Source: Stomoxys calcitrans | Taxonomy: Eukaryota > Arthropoda > Insecta > Diptera > Muscidae | Length of the DNA stretch: 64,000 bases | NCBI RefSeq assembly: GCF_963082655.1 | Contig: NC_081552.1 | Span: 186,691,409 to 186,755,408, forward strand | Direction of reading: 5' to 3' | In this document: positions 10,541 to 21,332 of the stretch, piece after piece | How positions within the stretch are numbered: position 1 is the first letter of the stretch | Layout: each line of letters starts with the position of its first letter | The notes under the pieces: generated by a model | Databases searched by the model: none | The model's input: the letters and a program-made list of their open reading frames with translations, nothing else | What the model was told of the DNA's origin: nothing | Made by a program: the position numbers and the translations under genes

Positions 10541-11768
10541 ACAAGTAAAAGCATGCTAAGTTCGGCCGGGCCGAATCTTATATACCCTCCACCATGGATC
10601 GCATTTGTCGAGTTCTTTTCCCGGCATCTCTTCTTAGGCAAAACAAGTTATAGTCCGATTCGGACCATAAATGAATGCTGATTGACATTGTAGAAGTCAT
10701 TGTGTAATATTTCAGCTCATTAGGATGAGAATTACGCCTTGTAGGGGCTGAAGAAGCAAAATCGGGAGATAGGTTTATAGAAGAGCTGTATCAAGCTATT
10801 GATCGATTCAGACCATACTATACACGTATGTTAAAGGTCATGAGAGAAACCCTTGTACAAAATTTCAGCCAAATCGGATGAGAATTGCGCCCTCTAGAGG
10901 TTCAAGAAGTCAAGATCCCAGGTTGGTTTATATGGCAGCAATATCAGGTTATATATCGATTTACGGCATACTTAGCACAGTTATAGGAAGTCATAACAAA
11001 ACACCTCATGCAAAATTTCAGCCAAATCGGATGAGAATTGCGCCCTCAATTGGCCTCAGTTGGATATCATAGCAGAATATGTCGTGCTAAATTTCATTCC
11101 AATCGGATAAGATTTGCGCACTCTAGAGGCTCAAGAAGTCAAGACCCAAGATCGGTTTATATGACAGCTATATCAGGTTATGGACCGATTTGAACCATAC
11201 TTGGCACAGTTGTTGGATATAATAACGAAACACGTCGTGCAAAATTTCATTCCAATCGGATAAGAATTGCGCTCTCTAGAGGCTCAAGATATCAAGACCC
11301 AAGATCGGTTTATATGGCAGCTATATCAGGTTATAAACCGATTTGAACCATACATGGCACAGTTATTGGATATCATAACAAAACACGTCGTGCAAAATTT
11401 CATCCCAATCGGATAAGAATTGCGCACTCTAGAGGCTCAAGAAGTCAAAACCCAAGATCGGTTTATATGGCAGCTTTATGAAAACATGGACCGAAATGGC
11501 CCATTTACAATACCAACCGACCTACACTAATAAGAAGTATTTGTGCAAAATTTCAAGCAGCTAGCTTTTCTCCTTCGGAAGTTAGCGTGCTTTCGACAGA
11601 CAGACTGACGGACGGACGGACAGACGGACGAACATGGCTAGATCGACATAAAATTTCACGACGATCAAGAATATATATACTTAATGGGGTCTCAGACGAA
11701 TATTTCGAGTAGTTACAATCAGAATGACGAAATTAGTATACCCCCCATCCTATGGTGGAAGGTATAAA
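10541..11768 (-). mobile_element. DTR-1 element
   Basis: Complete at both ends: ACAAGTAAAAGCATGCTAAG plus hairpin at the left, and the GACGGAC run (about 11608-11632), TATATATACTTAATGGGG and CCATCCTATGGTGGAAGGTATA at the right. One unit near 11045 carries a small deletion and fusion (CCCTCAATTGGCCTCAGTTGG). It is the last copy of the same-orientation run that starts at 5450. Confidence 0.87.
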
Positions 11769-11804
11769 AATGGACAATTTATGGGCCAAAGAACTTCATA
11801 CGGG

Positions 11805-12592
11805 TGACTATCACTTCTAAATTTTCCATAAACAGGGGATACTTCTCATATATCAATGAGTGCAGTTCGATTAATGTTTAAACTTAATGAAAAGAGGCCT
11901 GTATTCTATGCCGAGTCCACCACCACTTGGTAAAGAAGTTTTAACATGGCAGGATACCTCACAAATGTAGCCAGCATTAGTAAGGAGATAGGTTAAGGTT
12001 TAAGTGGCAGTCTGCTATCAGAACCACATAGACGTTTTCGTCCAGTGTGATGCTGCTGCAACAGAAGAGGGAAGATGCCTTCCAGTTCCTTCCATTGAAC
12101 CATATTGATCGCCAATAACTTGCGAATGTTTACATCCGCTAAATCAGACAGGTTCTCAAGATACAAGAACCTAAAGTGGAACTCCTTCTCACTGCTAATG
12201 CGGGACACACACACAGAAGGTGTTTTATAGTCTCTTCTCCTTCGATATACTTACAGCTTCTGCAAAAGTCGTTGCTGGCAACCTTCAGTCTGTCAGCATG
12301 TTTTCCGATAAGACAACGACCTGTCATGACGGACACAATGACTGAGACGTCTGTTCTAGCCAATGACAGCAAAGCAGTTGACCTCTTCAAGTCTAGATTT
12401 GTCCACATAGTTTTGGAATGCTCAGTTTTCAGCGTTTTCTTGTTTTCTTGACAGCGAGAGAACCCTCTATGTAGTGAATAACCACCGCTGGAAAATTTTT
12501 TGATGTTCACACCTAGATTTGAACCCATGCGCTTGACATCATAGGCGGACATGCTAACGTCAGCGCCACGTGGGCCTCCAAAACCAGGAGAT
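11805..12592 (-). repeat. tRNA-derived SINE split by a LINE insertion
   Basis: Minus strand. The head at 12592-12474 reads as a tRNA-like Pol III promoter: an A-box-like TGGCGCTGACGTTAGCATG and a B-box-like GGGTTCAAATC. The body continues at 11986-11805 (TAATGCTGGCTACATTTGTG, ACTCGGCATAGAATAC, CTGCACTCATTGATATGAG). A 5'-truncated LINE end lies between the two halves. Other pieces of this SINE occur at 33.55, 34.67, 41.22, 48.31 and perhaps 63.55 kb. The tRNA of origin was not determined. Confidence 0.75.
11987..12473 (-). pseudogene. LINE 3' end (ORF2 C-terminus), I/LOA-like
   Basis: The translation contains LKRSTALLSLARTDVSVIVS, then FCRSCKYIEGEETIKHLLCV with a C-x2-C...H-x4-C pattern, the zinc-finger-like tail that follows the RNase H domain in RNase H-bearing non-LTR retrotransposons. 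A frameshift lies near 12190-12210; the other frame continues with FLYLENLSDLADVNIRKLLA. The 38.5-39.4 kb copy aligns closely (LARTDVSIIVSVMT). Family knowledge suggests the I/LOA group; the exact clade is uncertain. It is 5'-truncated and inserted inside the SINE. Confidence 0.78.
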
Positions 12593-12654
12593 CAGTATAT
12601 GTATATTAGGGCGATAACCTTTTTACAACCTCATATCCCTATATAATATTTCGA

Positions 12655-12850
12655 TGAGTTTTTATTAAGGTTAGGTTAATCCAGGCTTGGTGTGCGCTTT
12701 AAATACAAGAAAGTAACCTCGAAGAAGATAATCTAAGTCTGCAATATACCAAATCCCTGGTTTGTTTCCATAACTCGTCCCTAAGTTGGTTTATGACTTG
12801 TATTTTGTCCCCAACAAAGTGCCGGTGTCTATTAGCCGCTAAAGCCTTTC
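12655..12850 (-). pseudogene. Second LINE 3'-end remnant
   Basis: The reverse complement contains TAATAGACACCGGCACTTTG and a stretch that aligns with the LINE remnant at the right edge of the window (CTAACAGACACCGGCACTTA near 63930). It then runs through an A/T-rich end (CCTAACCTTAATAAAAAC). It is a different family from the LINE at 12.0-12.5 kb. No ORF survives. Confidence 0.6.
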
Positions 12851-13446
12851 GAAAGTGACAGTTACCAAAATACCAGGGGTTTTAAAATAACACCTCTTGC
12901 TGGAACACATTTTATAAAGGGTGAAGGGGGTATATTCATTTTGTCTTTCTGTTTGCAACACATCGAAATATTCATTTCCGACCCTATAACTATTTTTATA
13001 CCCTCCACCATAAGATGGGGGGTATACTAATTTCGTCATTCTGTTTGTAACTACTCGAAATATTCGTCTGAGACCCCATAAAGTATATATATTCTTGATC
13101 GTCGTGACATTTTATGTCGATCTAGCCATGTCCGTCCGTCTGTCCGTCCGTCCGTCCGTCCGCCTGTCTGTCGAAAGCACGCTAACTTCAGAAGGAGTAA
13201 AGCTAGCCGCTTGAAATTTTGCACAAATACTTCTTATTAGTGTAGGTCGGTTGGTATTGTAAATGGGCCATATCGGTCCATGTTTTGATATAGCTGCTAT
13301 ATAAACCGATCTTGGGTCTTGACTTCTTGAGCCTCTAGAGTGCGCAATTCTTATTCGATTGAAATGAAATTTTGCACGACGTGTTTTGTTATAATATCCA
13401 ACAACTGCGCCAAGTATGGTTCAAATCGGTCCATAACCTGATATAG

Positions 13447-13451
13447 CTGCC
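13447..13451. repeat. Target-site duplication, left copy (CTGCC)
   Basis: CTGCC directly precedes the LTR and recurs directly after the other LTR at 21810-21814. Five bases is within the usual BEL/Pao range. Confidence 0.93.
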
Positions 13452-13928
13452 TGAATAAAACGAGTTTAATCCCGGAGTACTTTTTTGATACTCATTTATT
13501 TCTTCAAAATCTCATCCTTATATATAAACTTAAAACTAACTACAAACTAAATATCCTAAGAAAGGCAGGCAAATCTAAAAATAATCATTTTGGGAAAATA
13601 AGATCATAAACAAAGACGATAAACATCCTATGCAGATACTAAATAAATTTGTCCAGCTGCAAGCCATATGCTTGCCATTCAGACCGCTGTGTTTTCTGAT
13701 AATCCCTAACTATTTCCTTATCTACGCACATTAAAAACTATCTTCCACTTATCCCTGTGCGATGCGTTGGCTAGGTAAAAATATAAACTCTTATCACATT
13801 TATGCCTGCCCTTAAAACTATCCTTTAAAATAAACAAAAAATGGAAAGTATCTTATCTATTCGTTCTCAAGGCTAAAACATTTCCATGACACACATCAAC
13901 TAATATCCCATGTTTAGAAATCTAAACA
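13452..13928 (-). repeat. BEL element 3' LTR
   Basis: 477 bp, TG...CA bounded (TGAATAAAACG...TCTAAACA on the + strand). Read on the element strand it starts with a perfect palindrome of two 8-base arms (TGTTTAGA / TCTAAACA) around two bases (13911-13928). A TATATAAG-like motif lies at about 13519-13527 and an AATAAA at about 13494-13500; both are candidate transcription signals only. The sequence between this LTR and the ORF stop (13929-14024) lacks a long pure-purine tract, so the polypurine tract is not obvious. Confidence 0.96.
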
Positions 13929-14024
13929 TTCTGCGGGCGGCCAAAAATAATTATGAAATAGCTCTACTTATAAACTGTAAAAATTCAGCAAAATGGACTG
14001 TAATTCAAATATATATGTTAAAAT

Positions 14025-17000
14025 CTAAACATCCCGAGGACGAACAACAACTATGTTACTTTCTCTTGTTAAATACTTATAGATTACATAACTTAAAAAT
14101 AATATTATTAAAATAGAGGTAGAGATTAGTGAAATATGACCACTGATGTGATGCCATGATAGCTCCTTAAGGTGGATCGGATTCGCCTTCATCATTTTAA
14201 TTTCTTCCTCCAATCCTTGAATCGTTGACGAATGATCGATTTTATTGTAGTTTAGCTCGTCCACCATCGCTATGTCCTTCACCTCTCTCAAGATATATGA
14301 TGTGGAATTATAGGACATCTCAGTTTTTGCTTCTTGTGACGCAGTTAATACGGTTCGTCCAATCCTAGCAGTACACCCAGGCTGGAGAGTGATGATACCT
14401 AGGCCTGGTAATTCAAATACTCCTTTAGTGCGCTCAGCACATAGAATATGGGCCGAAACTTGATCTTTAGTTTTAAACAACCATGACCCTCTTGTCTTCA
14501 GCTCAATCCAAAAATTCCTGTTCTGAGTCTTCAAAAACTGGCAGCCATATTTACTTGTTGGCTTAAGCGCTGCTAGCTCACATGAATGATCGTTGGCGTC
14601 TTCCCAGGCCCAGTTGCCTCTGCAAAGAAATTCATCTTCACCAGTTAGCTGACATTGGTTCATCGATGACTGCGACAGTAGATGATAAGCATCCATTTCA
14701 TAGTTGTAGGCCAGGAACTGCTGTCTTAAAGCTGCTACCATTGCGGTTCCGTTTCTCACCATCGGCAGTGGTACGACGCGGAATATTTCTGCTGATGATT
14801 TTTCTACCAAGGGAATCTGCACGTCAATCACTAATTTTTCTTCCACCAGCAGACCATGCGCCGTCATCACCTTGTATATTGCCTGCAAAACATCGTCCTT
14901 CTCACCAGGCAACCTTAGTCCTTTAGGTAGCTGATCCTTTATTTTCATCACCTCTGCCTGCAACTGGTTTGGCCGTACTAAATTTGGATTTACTTTTCCA
15001 TGGTTGATGTCAATTAATAAGCCAATTACCCTGGCTTGAATATGTTCCACTTCAGTAAACAAGCTGCTAAGTTGATCGGCTACCGCGAAGAAGTCCATCG
15101 CCTTTTTGAAGAGGGAATAGTCAGTGTTCAGCATCTGACTTATGTTTTGCACCTTCTCATTCAGCTCTTTAAACTGTCCATTTATTTCATCCGTGGTCTT
15201 TTTCAGCACATTAAGCGTTGCTTCCACCACAGACGTTTGCTTCTCAGCCAAATATTTCAAGTTGTGCTGATTTTCAAGTACATTTTTCATATTTGCTTCC
15301 ATACTCTCTCTGTCGTCCGCATCCATTACTCCGAAAAGAATGTGGAAAAGAGACCCAACAAACTCTAAAGGAGCCCTTTTATTTCGTTGGCGTTTTTTGT
15401 GTGAGAGTAACAAGTGGTTCTCATCTATAGTGTTCAGTCTGTTCGTCATAATATCCATCTGCGTGTCGCACTGCTGCTCGAACGATCTCAGCCGAACACA
15501 TAATGATTTACACGCTTCTAGACCCTTATCCAGATGATTCACCGTGACAAAATACCCGTGCAGATCGAAATATGTCATAAGGTTCCATGACGATGTTACT
15601 CGGTTGATTCTGCCAATTTTATCCATATAAATGATTGTGTCATTTCCCAATTCTTTTATCGCACCGCCGGTAATTGAGGTTGACATCGATTGAACACTTG
15701 CCATCATTGCCATGATCATCCATAACATCATTGCTACGTTTATTTTTCTTCTTTGAGGTAATTTGCAAATATATGTCTGCGACACTTCAATGTCGGCTTC
15801 CTTTTCACCACCATTAGCGAATATCTCCAGCGGGCATAACTTGTGTATGGGCCGTTTTAACAACCCCTTTTGTTTAGCGACCTTTACTGTAGCGACTCGA
15901 ACCTTTCCATCTTTGCCTTTATGTACTTCCGCAATACTTCCCAAAGGCCACCTTCCAGGAGCAGTATTTTCATCCTTCACTATCACCATCTGTCCAACCT
16001 TGATATTTGGTACTGGAGTTTTCCATTTTACTCTCTGCTGAAGACTACTCAGATAGTCATTGCGCCACTGTTTCCAGAAATCATCCCGCATTCTTTGAAT
16101 TATTTTCCACCTGTCTAAAGATCCCAGTTTATTCTCCACGCCTCTTTCTGGAATACTTAGCAATGGTCTTCCGACTACAAAATGTCCTGGCGTTAAAATC
16201 TCGCAGTTATCCTCACTGAGTGGACACAAGGGACGAGAGTTGAGAACAGCTTCTATCTGCGACAAAAACGTTGCCATTTCCTCATACGTTAATTTCGTTT
16301 CACCAACAACCCGTCTCAAATGGTGCTTCACAGACTTCACGGCAGCCTCCCACAATCCTCCGAAGTGAGGAGCTCCGGGCGGAATAAAGTGCCACTGTAT
16401 TCGCTCAGATGCTAATATATGAGCCACGTCTGAATTTTGCTGCACCGCTTTGACGAACTCTTTATCCAGATGTCTTGCCGCTCCCACGAAATTAGTGCCA
16501 TTGTCCGAATATATATGGCTACTTTTTCCTCTTCTACTGAAGAATCGCCGTAGCGCAGCCAAAAACGCTTCTGTTGTTAGATCGCTGACTGCCTCCAAAT
16601 GTAATGCTTTGGTTGCCATACAAACAAATACAGCTATGTATCCTTTGTAAGCTCGCTGTCCTCTTCCTTTAGACACCTTCATTTGAATAGGACCTGCATA
16701 ATCAATTCCTGTGTGATCAAATGGATGAGACACACAAACTCTGCTTTCTGGTAGGTTACCCATTAATTGAGCCGCAGTTTCTCGCCTATAACGCAAACAT
16801 TTGACGCATGACCGAACTGCTCTCTTGATGGCATTTTTGGCACCAATCACCCAATATCTGCTGCGTAGTTCATTTTCCATGAGTTTCGCACCTCCATGTA
16901 GCGTTTCTGTATGGATGCCATCAATTATTCGATCCACCAGACAACCTTTCCCCAATAGAATTGGATGCTTTCTGTTGAAGCTTAAACCAGAATTCTCCAG

Positions 17001-20000
17001 CCTGCCTCCAACTCTCAACACTCCAGCTGCATCAATGAACGGTGTTAGTCCACATATCTTGCTCCTCGTCGGTACTTCGCTGCCATTCCTTAGACACGAA
17101 ATCTCTAACGAAAATTGGTTTGCCTGCACGCTCGTAATTATTAATTGCTCTGCCTCGTTTATTTCTTCCGCAGTTAATTCATTTTTTCCTGGTTTACGCT
17201 GAGCACGTTCAATAAATCTTCGCACATATGCTATAATTCTTATGAGTTTTTTGTAGCTAGAAATCCTCGTAATTAACTGCATGATGACATCGTCTTCCTG
17301 TTTATTTTCCTTTAGAACTCCAACAAAGGGTTGAACCGTCGATATGGGCCAATTGTTTTTCTCCAGCAGCCAATGTGGACCACTCCACCATAACTCATCT
17401 CCTTTTAGCAGCTCTGGCTTCATCCCTCTTGATGCAGCATCCGCTGGATTCTCCTTGGATCGCACATGACCCCATACGGCACCAGGAACAGACTTCTTAA
17501 TTTCCTCTACTCTAACCCGAACAAATTTGTCTTTAATATTTTCAGCCTTTGCGATCCATGCTAGAGCAATAGTTGAATCGCTCCATAAATATTTCTGTTG
17601 TTTTTGGACTATTAACTTTTCCACATTAAGCATCAATTTAGCCAACAGATGCGCTGCACACAATTCAAGTTTTGGCAGTGTTTTCCTATTTTTCACTGGG
17701 TTTACCTTAGATTTTGCTGCTACCAACGTAACTTTGTTTGCGGCCCGGATGTATATGACAGCTGCGTACGCCTTTTCCGAAGCATCAGCAAAACCATGCA
17801 GTTCTATTTCCATTAGTGATGAGGTAGACAACCAACGCGGTATTCGGATTTCTGCTAAGTCGGGCAATTTCCTCATGATGACATCCCATTCCTTTATCAT
17901 CTCAGAGCTTAACTGGTCGTCCCATGCCATATCCATTACCCATAGTCGCTGAATGAATAGCTTGGCTAGAATGGTTACAGGAGCCAGCCAACCCAAAGGA
18001 TCATATATCTTGGCCAGTGTGGAAAGCGCCTTCCGCTTAGTCAACTTGTTATCTTCAATGATCTGAAAATAGAAAGCAAAATTATCTGTATGGGGATCCC
18101 ATTGAACACCCAACGTTTTCATTGTTTCGCCTTCCTCAATCCTAATGACTTGATTTTCGCCAACATTTGGTATTGCCTCCAATATGTCATTTTCATTAGA
18201 CATCCATTTACGCAGCTTGAAACCAAACTTATCCAATTGTTGGCTGATGTCATGATGAATTCCAATGCATTCCTGTACTGAATCAGCACCTGTCATCAAA
18301 TCATCCATGTAAAAATCATTTTCTATGATGGCTTGAATCTTTGGATTCCGTTCGCTGCACTCTTTTCCAATTTCAATTAGAGCTCGTTTTGCCAGAAATG
18401 GAGCACATGCTGTTCCGTAGGTAACAGTCGTTAGCGCAAACTCCTCAATTGGCATATGTTTATTCTCGCGCCACAATATGCATTGGTATGACTGATCTTT
18501 ATCTGCTACTAACACTTGTCGATACATTTTCTCCACATCCGCTACCAAGACAAATCTCCATAATCGCCATTTCAATAGAATTTGAAATATATCTTGTTGT
18601 AGTTTTGGACCAATTTCAAGTACGTCGTTTAAGCTTTTACCATTCGATGTCTTGGCTGAAGCATCAAATACCACCCGAACTTTTGTTGTAAGATGGCTTT
18701 CTCTTATCACCGCTTGATGTGGTAAATAGTACTTTCCACTATTTCTTCTTGAGACCTTTTTCATATGCCCCATCTCCAAATACTCCTTCATAAAAGCACA
18801 ATATTGTTTCTGTAACTTTTCATCCTTTTCCAATCTTTTTTCAAGATTTAAAAAACGTGCTAACGCCATTTTCCTTGATGCGCCCAACTCGATATCCTCC
18901 TTAAACGGCAATCTCACCACCAATCTCTTATCCTCATTTATTGTTGTTGTTGTTGTAAAGAGCTGCTCGCATCGATCTTCCTTGACGTCGTCATCTTCAC
19001 ATACTTCCTCCATCTCCCAAAATCTTTCCAGCTCTTTCGTAACCGTCATCACGGCATTTCCAGATTCATGTCCGCAAACGCAACCACAGATTATGAGACC
19101 AAGTGACGTCTCTTGTCCAGACAAAGAGCCAATTTTGACTACCCCTTCTTGAATGATTTCATGATATAAATCTGCACCAATTAATAAGTCAATTCTATCG
19201 GACTTATAGAACAGCGGATCAGCCAAACAGTAATTTCGCCAGCTCTCCACACTGACGTTCAAATTTCTATCAGGTTGCGCTGAAGATAATGTTGACAACA
19301 CCATAGCATTTATAACATGAACCGCATCGCTCTCAAACCGTGGTTTTATTTCAATTTGCATGATGGCTTTTGATCTGCCGACTGTCGTGTTACCCAGACC
19401 CACTAAATCTGTAACTAACTTCTTTCTGGGTAACCTCAGTATTTGGGCTGCCTCTTCCGATATTGAAGTGCGTTGAGAACCTTGATCGATTAAGGCTCTC
19501 ATTAAAATTTGCTCACCACTTGCAGCCTTTACTCGTATTTGTGCTGTTGCCAACAGAGTGACAGCATTGCCTTCCATAGTTAATTGAGCTTTGGAGTTTG
19601 ATCTCTGAGTTTCCTGCGTTTTGTTTCCTTCGACGTGAAGCATAGTAATATGTTTTCCGCCGCACTTGTCGCACTTGGTGTTAAATTTGAAGCATTTCTT
19701 TTCCGACGGGTGACTCAAACAAATTTTGCACATTTTCATTTTTTGTGCCCACGCACCTTTTTCAGCTGGTTGCAGTTTCAAAAATTTGTAGCACTCTTTT
19801 AACCCATGTCCTGATGCTTGACAAAATGCGCACGATCGTTGAGTTGTTTGGTATGACTGTGTTGTTTTTGCTCTTTGATGCGTGTTTCCTTTTTTGCTGT
19901 ATACCGCTTCCAAAGCCAAGTATTGCTGCTCCAGAAAAGACAGGACATCCTCTAGCCTTTGGACTTCTTTTGATTTCTGGACCCATTGCTCATATTTCAG

Positions 20001-21197
20001 CAATCCTTCCTTATCTAGTTTTCTAATAAGGATCCGAGCAATGAATGGATCTGCCTCGTCTACCTTCATTCCCATAGCTTTCAATGCATGTAATGATTCC
20101 GTAGCCGTATCCAATAGCTGCTTTATACTGTTGCTATACTGAATATTTATTATGCCGTGGTCGATGATCTTGTCAAACAATGTGCAGAATAACAGCCGCC
20201 GGTTATCGTATCTCTGCTCCAGTATCTTCCATGCCGCACTGTAGTTCTCCCCTGTCACTTGAAGATGTTGTATTAAGCGAGCAGCATCACCTTTCACCAC
20301 ACTTTTAAGTCGATAAAATTTTTCGACTTCCGATAGCCTTCTGTCCTCCTCTACTAACTTTGTAAATATTTCTTTGAAGGAATTCCAATCGTTGATATAC
20401 CCACTGAATATGGGCACTTTTAACTCTTCCAATCTAATTAAACTTGTTGATCCTGTATTTTGCATTGTTTCCACACGTTCTTCAATTTCCACACAGACAT
20501 CCACGTATCTTTCCCTGATACAGTCCCAAGCTTCAATCATGTCTAAATCATCTTCGTCATCATCATCAATAATTATTTCCACTATTGATTCCAGTTGTCC
20601 ATACTCTGATTGCAACGCCAGCCATTGCATATTTAAATAACTTTTATTCGCAGTTGGCAATCTGCTTTCTATTACTTCCAGCTTTCTTGTAATAGTTCTA
20701 TACTTCAATTCAAATTTTCTTCTTAGCTTCGACACAGGCTTTTCTTGCTCTCTGCTAATTGCCTGATCTCTCGGCTGGGTGTTACTCTCATTTGCCGTTT
20801 GTTCGCTAGGTGCCAATGCAGCTGCACCTTGCGTTACCATTAATTTTTTCTCCGCACTGCCTTGCGTTATCTCTGCGTCCTGATTAGCTGCCACTTTGGC
20901 TGAGGCTCCTTTTTCTTGCTGCTCAAACCCTTGCACAATTTTATCCATTTTGCTAATTGCTTCTTCTACTCGTCTTTGCAGCTCCTGGACCTCTTCTTCA
21001 TGCCCACTGGACGACTTTCCGATATCCTTGTTTAACTTGTTGTAGCCTACAATGATTTCCTGCAGCCACTTTCTATTTTTCTTGACAACTGGCAGTAACA
21101 TTTCCTCCACATCGAGGTCAACTGCTTTTACTGCCAACAAATGTTCAAGGTTTTTCAATTTCTCCAACAGAGAATCCGATTGACTCCTTGTGAACAT
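14025..21197 (-). CDS. BEL/Pao gag-pol-env polyprotein (2390 aa)
   Basis: Retrotransposon polyprotein. Gag: N-terminal coiled-coil-like region, acidic run (211-219), DUF1759-type segment (about 256-430), zinc knuckles (C456-C459-H464-C469, C490-C493-H496-C502, and C509-C512-H516). Protease: ALIDQGSQ, D571. Reverse transcriptase: about 835-1000 with YMDD at 963-966. RNase H: D1138 (GFADAS) and D1207 (SDST). Integrase: zinc site H1429, H1434, C1464, C1467 and catalytic D1499, D1565, E1617. A DUF5641-like tail spans about 1693-1792. Env-like part: hydrophobic signal segment about 1821-1837, basic cleavage motif RNKR (1938-1941) followed by a hydrophobic segment, heptad-like helix about 1965-2020, N-glycosylation sequons (N1852, N2018, N2149, N2297), a transmembrane segment about 2355-2373, and a short tail. 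The start is the first ATG, 135 bases after the 5' LTR. There is no internal stop. How env is released (splicing or proteolysis) is not visible. Confidence 0.97.
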   Translation of the reverse strand: MFTRSQSDSLLEKLKNLEHLLAVKAVDLDVEEMLLPVVKKNRKWLQEIIVGYNKLNKDIGKSSSGHEEEVQELQRRVEEAISKMDKIVQGFEQQEKGASAKVAANQDAEITQGSAEKKLMVTQGAAALAPSEQTANESNTQPRDQAISREQEKPVSKLRRKFELKYRTITRKLEVIESRLPTANKSYLNMQWLALQSEYGQLESIVEIIIDDDDEDDLDMIEAWDCIRERYVDVCVEIEERVETMQNTGSTSLIRLEELKVPIFSGYINDWNSFKEIFTKLVEEDRRLSEVEKFYRLKSVVKGDAARLIQHLQVTGENYSAAWKILEQRYDNRRLLFCTLFDKIIDHGIINIQYSNSIKQLLDTATESLHALKAMGMKVDEADPFIARILIRKLDKEGLLKYEQWVQKSKEVQRLEDVLSFLEQQYLALEAVYSKKGNTHQRAKTTQSYQTTQRSCAFCQASGHGLKECYKFLKLQPAEKGAWAQKMKMCKICLSHPSEKKCFKFNTKCDKCGGKHITMLHVEGNKTQETQRSNSKAQLTMEGNAVTLLATAQIRVKAASGEQILMRALIDQGSQRTSISEEAAQILRLPRKKLVTDLVGLGNTTVGRSKAIMQIEIKPRFESDAVHVINAMVLSTLSSAQPDRNLNVSVESWRNYCLADPLFYKSDRIDLLIGADLYHEIIQEGVVKIGSLSGQETSLGLIICGCVCGHESGNAVMTVTKELERFWEMEEVCEDDDVKEDRCEQLFTTTTTINEDKRLVVRLPFKEDIELGASRKMALARFLNLEKRLEKDEKLQKQYCAFMKEYLEMGHMKKVSRRNSGKYYLPHQAVIRESHLTTKVRVVFDASAKTSNGKSLNDVLEIGPKLQQDIFQILLKWRLWRFVLVADVEKMYRQVLVADKDQSYQCILWRENKHMPIEEFALTTVTYGTACAPFLAKRALIEIGKECSERNPKIQAIIENDFYMDDLMTGADSVQECIGIHHDISQQLDKFGFKLRKWMSNENDILEAIPNVGENQVIRIEEGETMKTLGVQWDPHTDNFAFYFQIIEDNKLTKRKALSTLAKIYDPLGWLAPVTILAKLFIQRLWVMDMAWDDQLSSEMIKEWDVIMRKLPDLAEIRIPRWLSTSSLMEIELHGFADASEKAYAAVIYIRAANKVTLVAAKSKVNPVKNRKTLPKLELCAAHLLAKLMLNVEKLIVQKQQKYLWSDSTIALAWIAKAENIKDKFVRVRVEEIKKSVPGAVWGHVRSKENPADAASRGMKPELLKGDELWWSGPHWLLEKNNWPISTVQPFVGVLKENKQEDDVIMQLITRISSYKKLIRIIAYVRRFIERAQRKPGKNELTAEEINEAEQLIITSVQANQFSLEISCLRNGSEVPTRSKICGLTPFIDAAGVLRVGGRLENSGLSFNRKHPILLGKGCLVDRIIDGIHTETLHGGAKLMENELRSRYWVIGAKNAIKRAVRSCVKCLRYRRETAAQLMGNLPESRVCVSHPFDHTGIDYAGPIQMKVSKGRGQRAYKGYIAVFVCMATKALHLEAVSDLTTEAFLAALRRFFSRRGKSSHIYSDNGTNFVGAARHLDKEFVKAVQQNSDVAHILASERIQWHFIPPGAPHFGGLWEAAVKSVKHHLRRVVGETKLTYEEMATFLSQIEAVLNSRPLCPLSEDNCEILTPGHFVVGRPLLSIPERGVENKLGSLDRWKIIQRMRDDFWKQWRNDYLSSLQQRVKWKTPVPNIKVGQMVIVKDENTAPGRWPLGSIAEVHKGKDGKVRVATVKVAKQKGLLKRPIHKLCPLEIFANGGEKEADIEVSQTYICKLPQRRKINVAMMLWMIMAMMASVQSMSTSITGGAIKELGNDTIIYMDKIGRINRVTSSWNLMTYFDLHGYFVTVNHLDKGLEACKSLCVRLRSFEQQCDTQMDIMTNRLNTIDENHLLLSHKKRQRNKRAPLEFVGSLFHILFGVMDADDRESMEANMKNVLENQHNLKYLAEKQTSVVEATLNVLKKTTDEINGQFKELNEKVQNISQMLNTDYSLFKKAMDFFAVADQLSSLFTEVEHIQARVIGLLIDINHGKVNPNLVRPNQLQAEVMKIKDQLPKGLRLPGEKDDVLQAIYKVMTAHGLLVEEKLVIDVQIPLVEKSSAEIFRVVPLPMVRNGTAMVAALRQQFLAYNYEMDAYHLLSQSSMNQCQLTGEDEFLCRGNWAWEDANDHSCELAALKPTSKYGCQFLKTQNRNFWIELKTRGSWLFKTKDQVSAHILCAERTKGVFELPGLGIITLQPGCTARIGRTVLTASQEAKTEMSYNSTSYILREVKDIAMVDELNYNKIDHSSTIQGLEEEIKMMKANPIHLKELSWHHISGHISLISTSILIILFLSYVIYKYLTRESNIVVVRPRDV

Positions 21198-21314
21198 TTT
21201 TCTTTCAATTTTAAATCACTTACACTGATTCGATACGTGTATTAAATCTTTGTTTATTCTTTACTACTTTGCAAGAATCACCAACTTTTACTTTAAACAC
21301 ACTTAACCGTACCG

Positions 21315-21330
21315 AAGGTTCGAAGGACCA
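21315..21330 (-). other. Primer-binding site, probably for tRNA-Tyr
   Basis: On the element strand, two bases after the 5' LTR, lies TGGTCCTTCGAACC. Its complement ends in TCGAAGGACCA. From memory this matches the 3' acceptor end plus CCA of insect tRNA-Tyr over about 11 bases. The position and the TGG start are as expected for an LTR-element primer site; the tRNA identity is inference. Confidence 0.65.
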
Positions 21331-21332
21331 AA

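Noticed and set aside
12480..12592. A possible functional tRNA gene
   Set aside because: Only A-box-like and B-box-like parts are present, with no cloverleaf pairing and with the SINE body attached; it is a SINE head.
14582..20640. Several plus-strand ORFs of 60-140 codons across 14.6-20.6 kb
   Set aside because: They lie antisense within the BEL polyprotein gene and have no recognisable domains.
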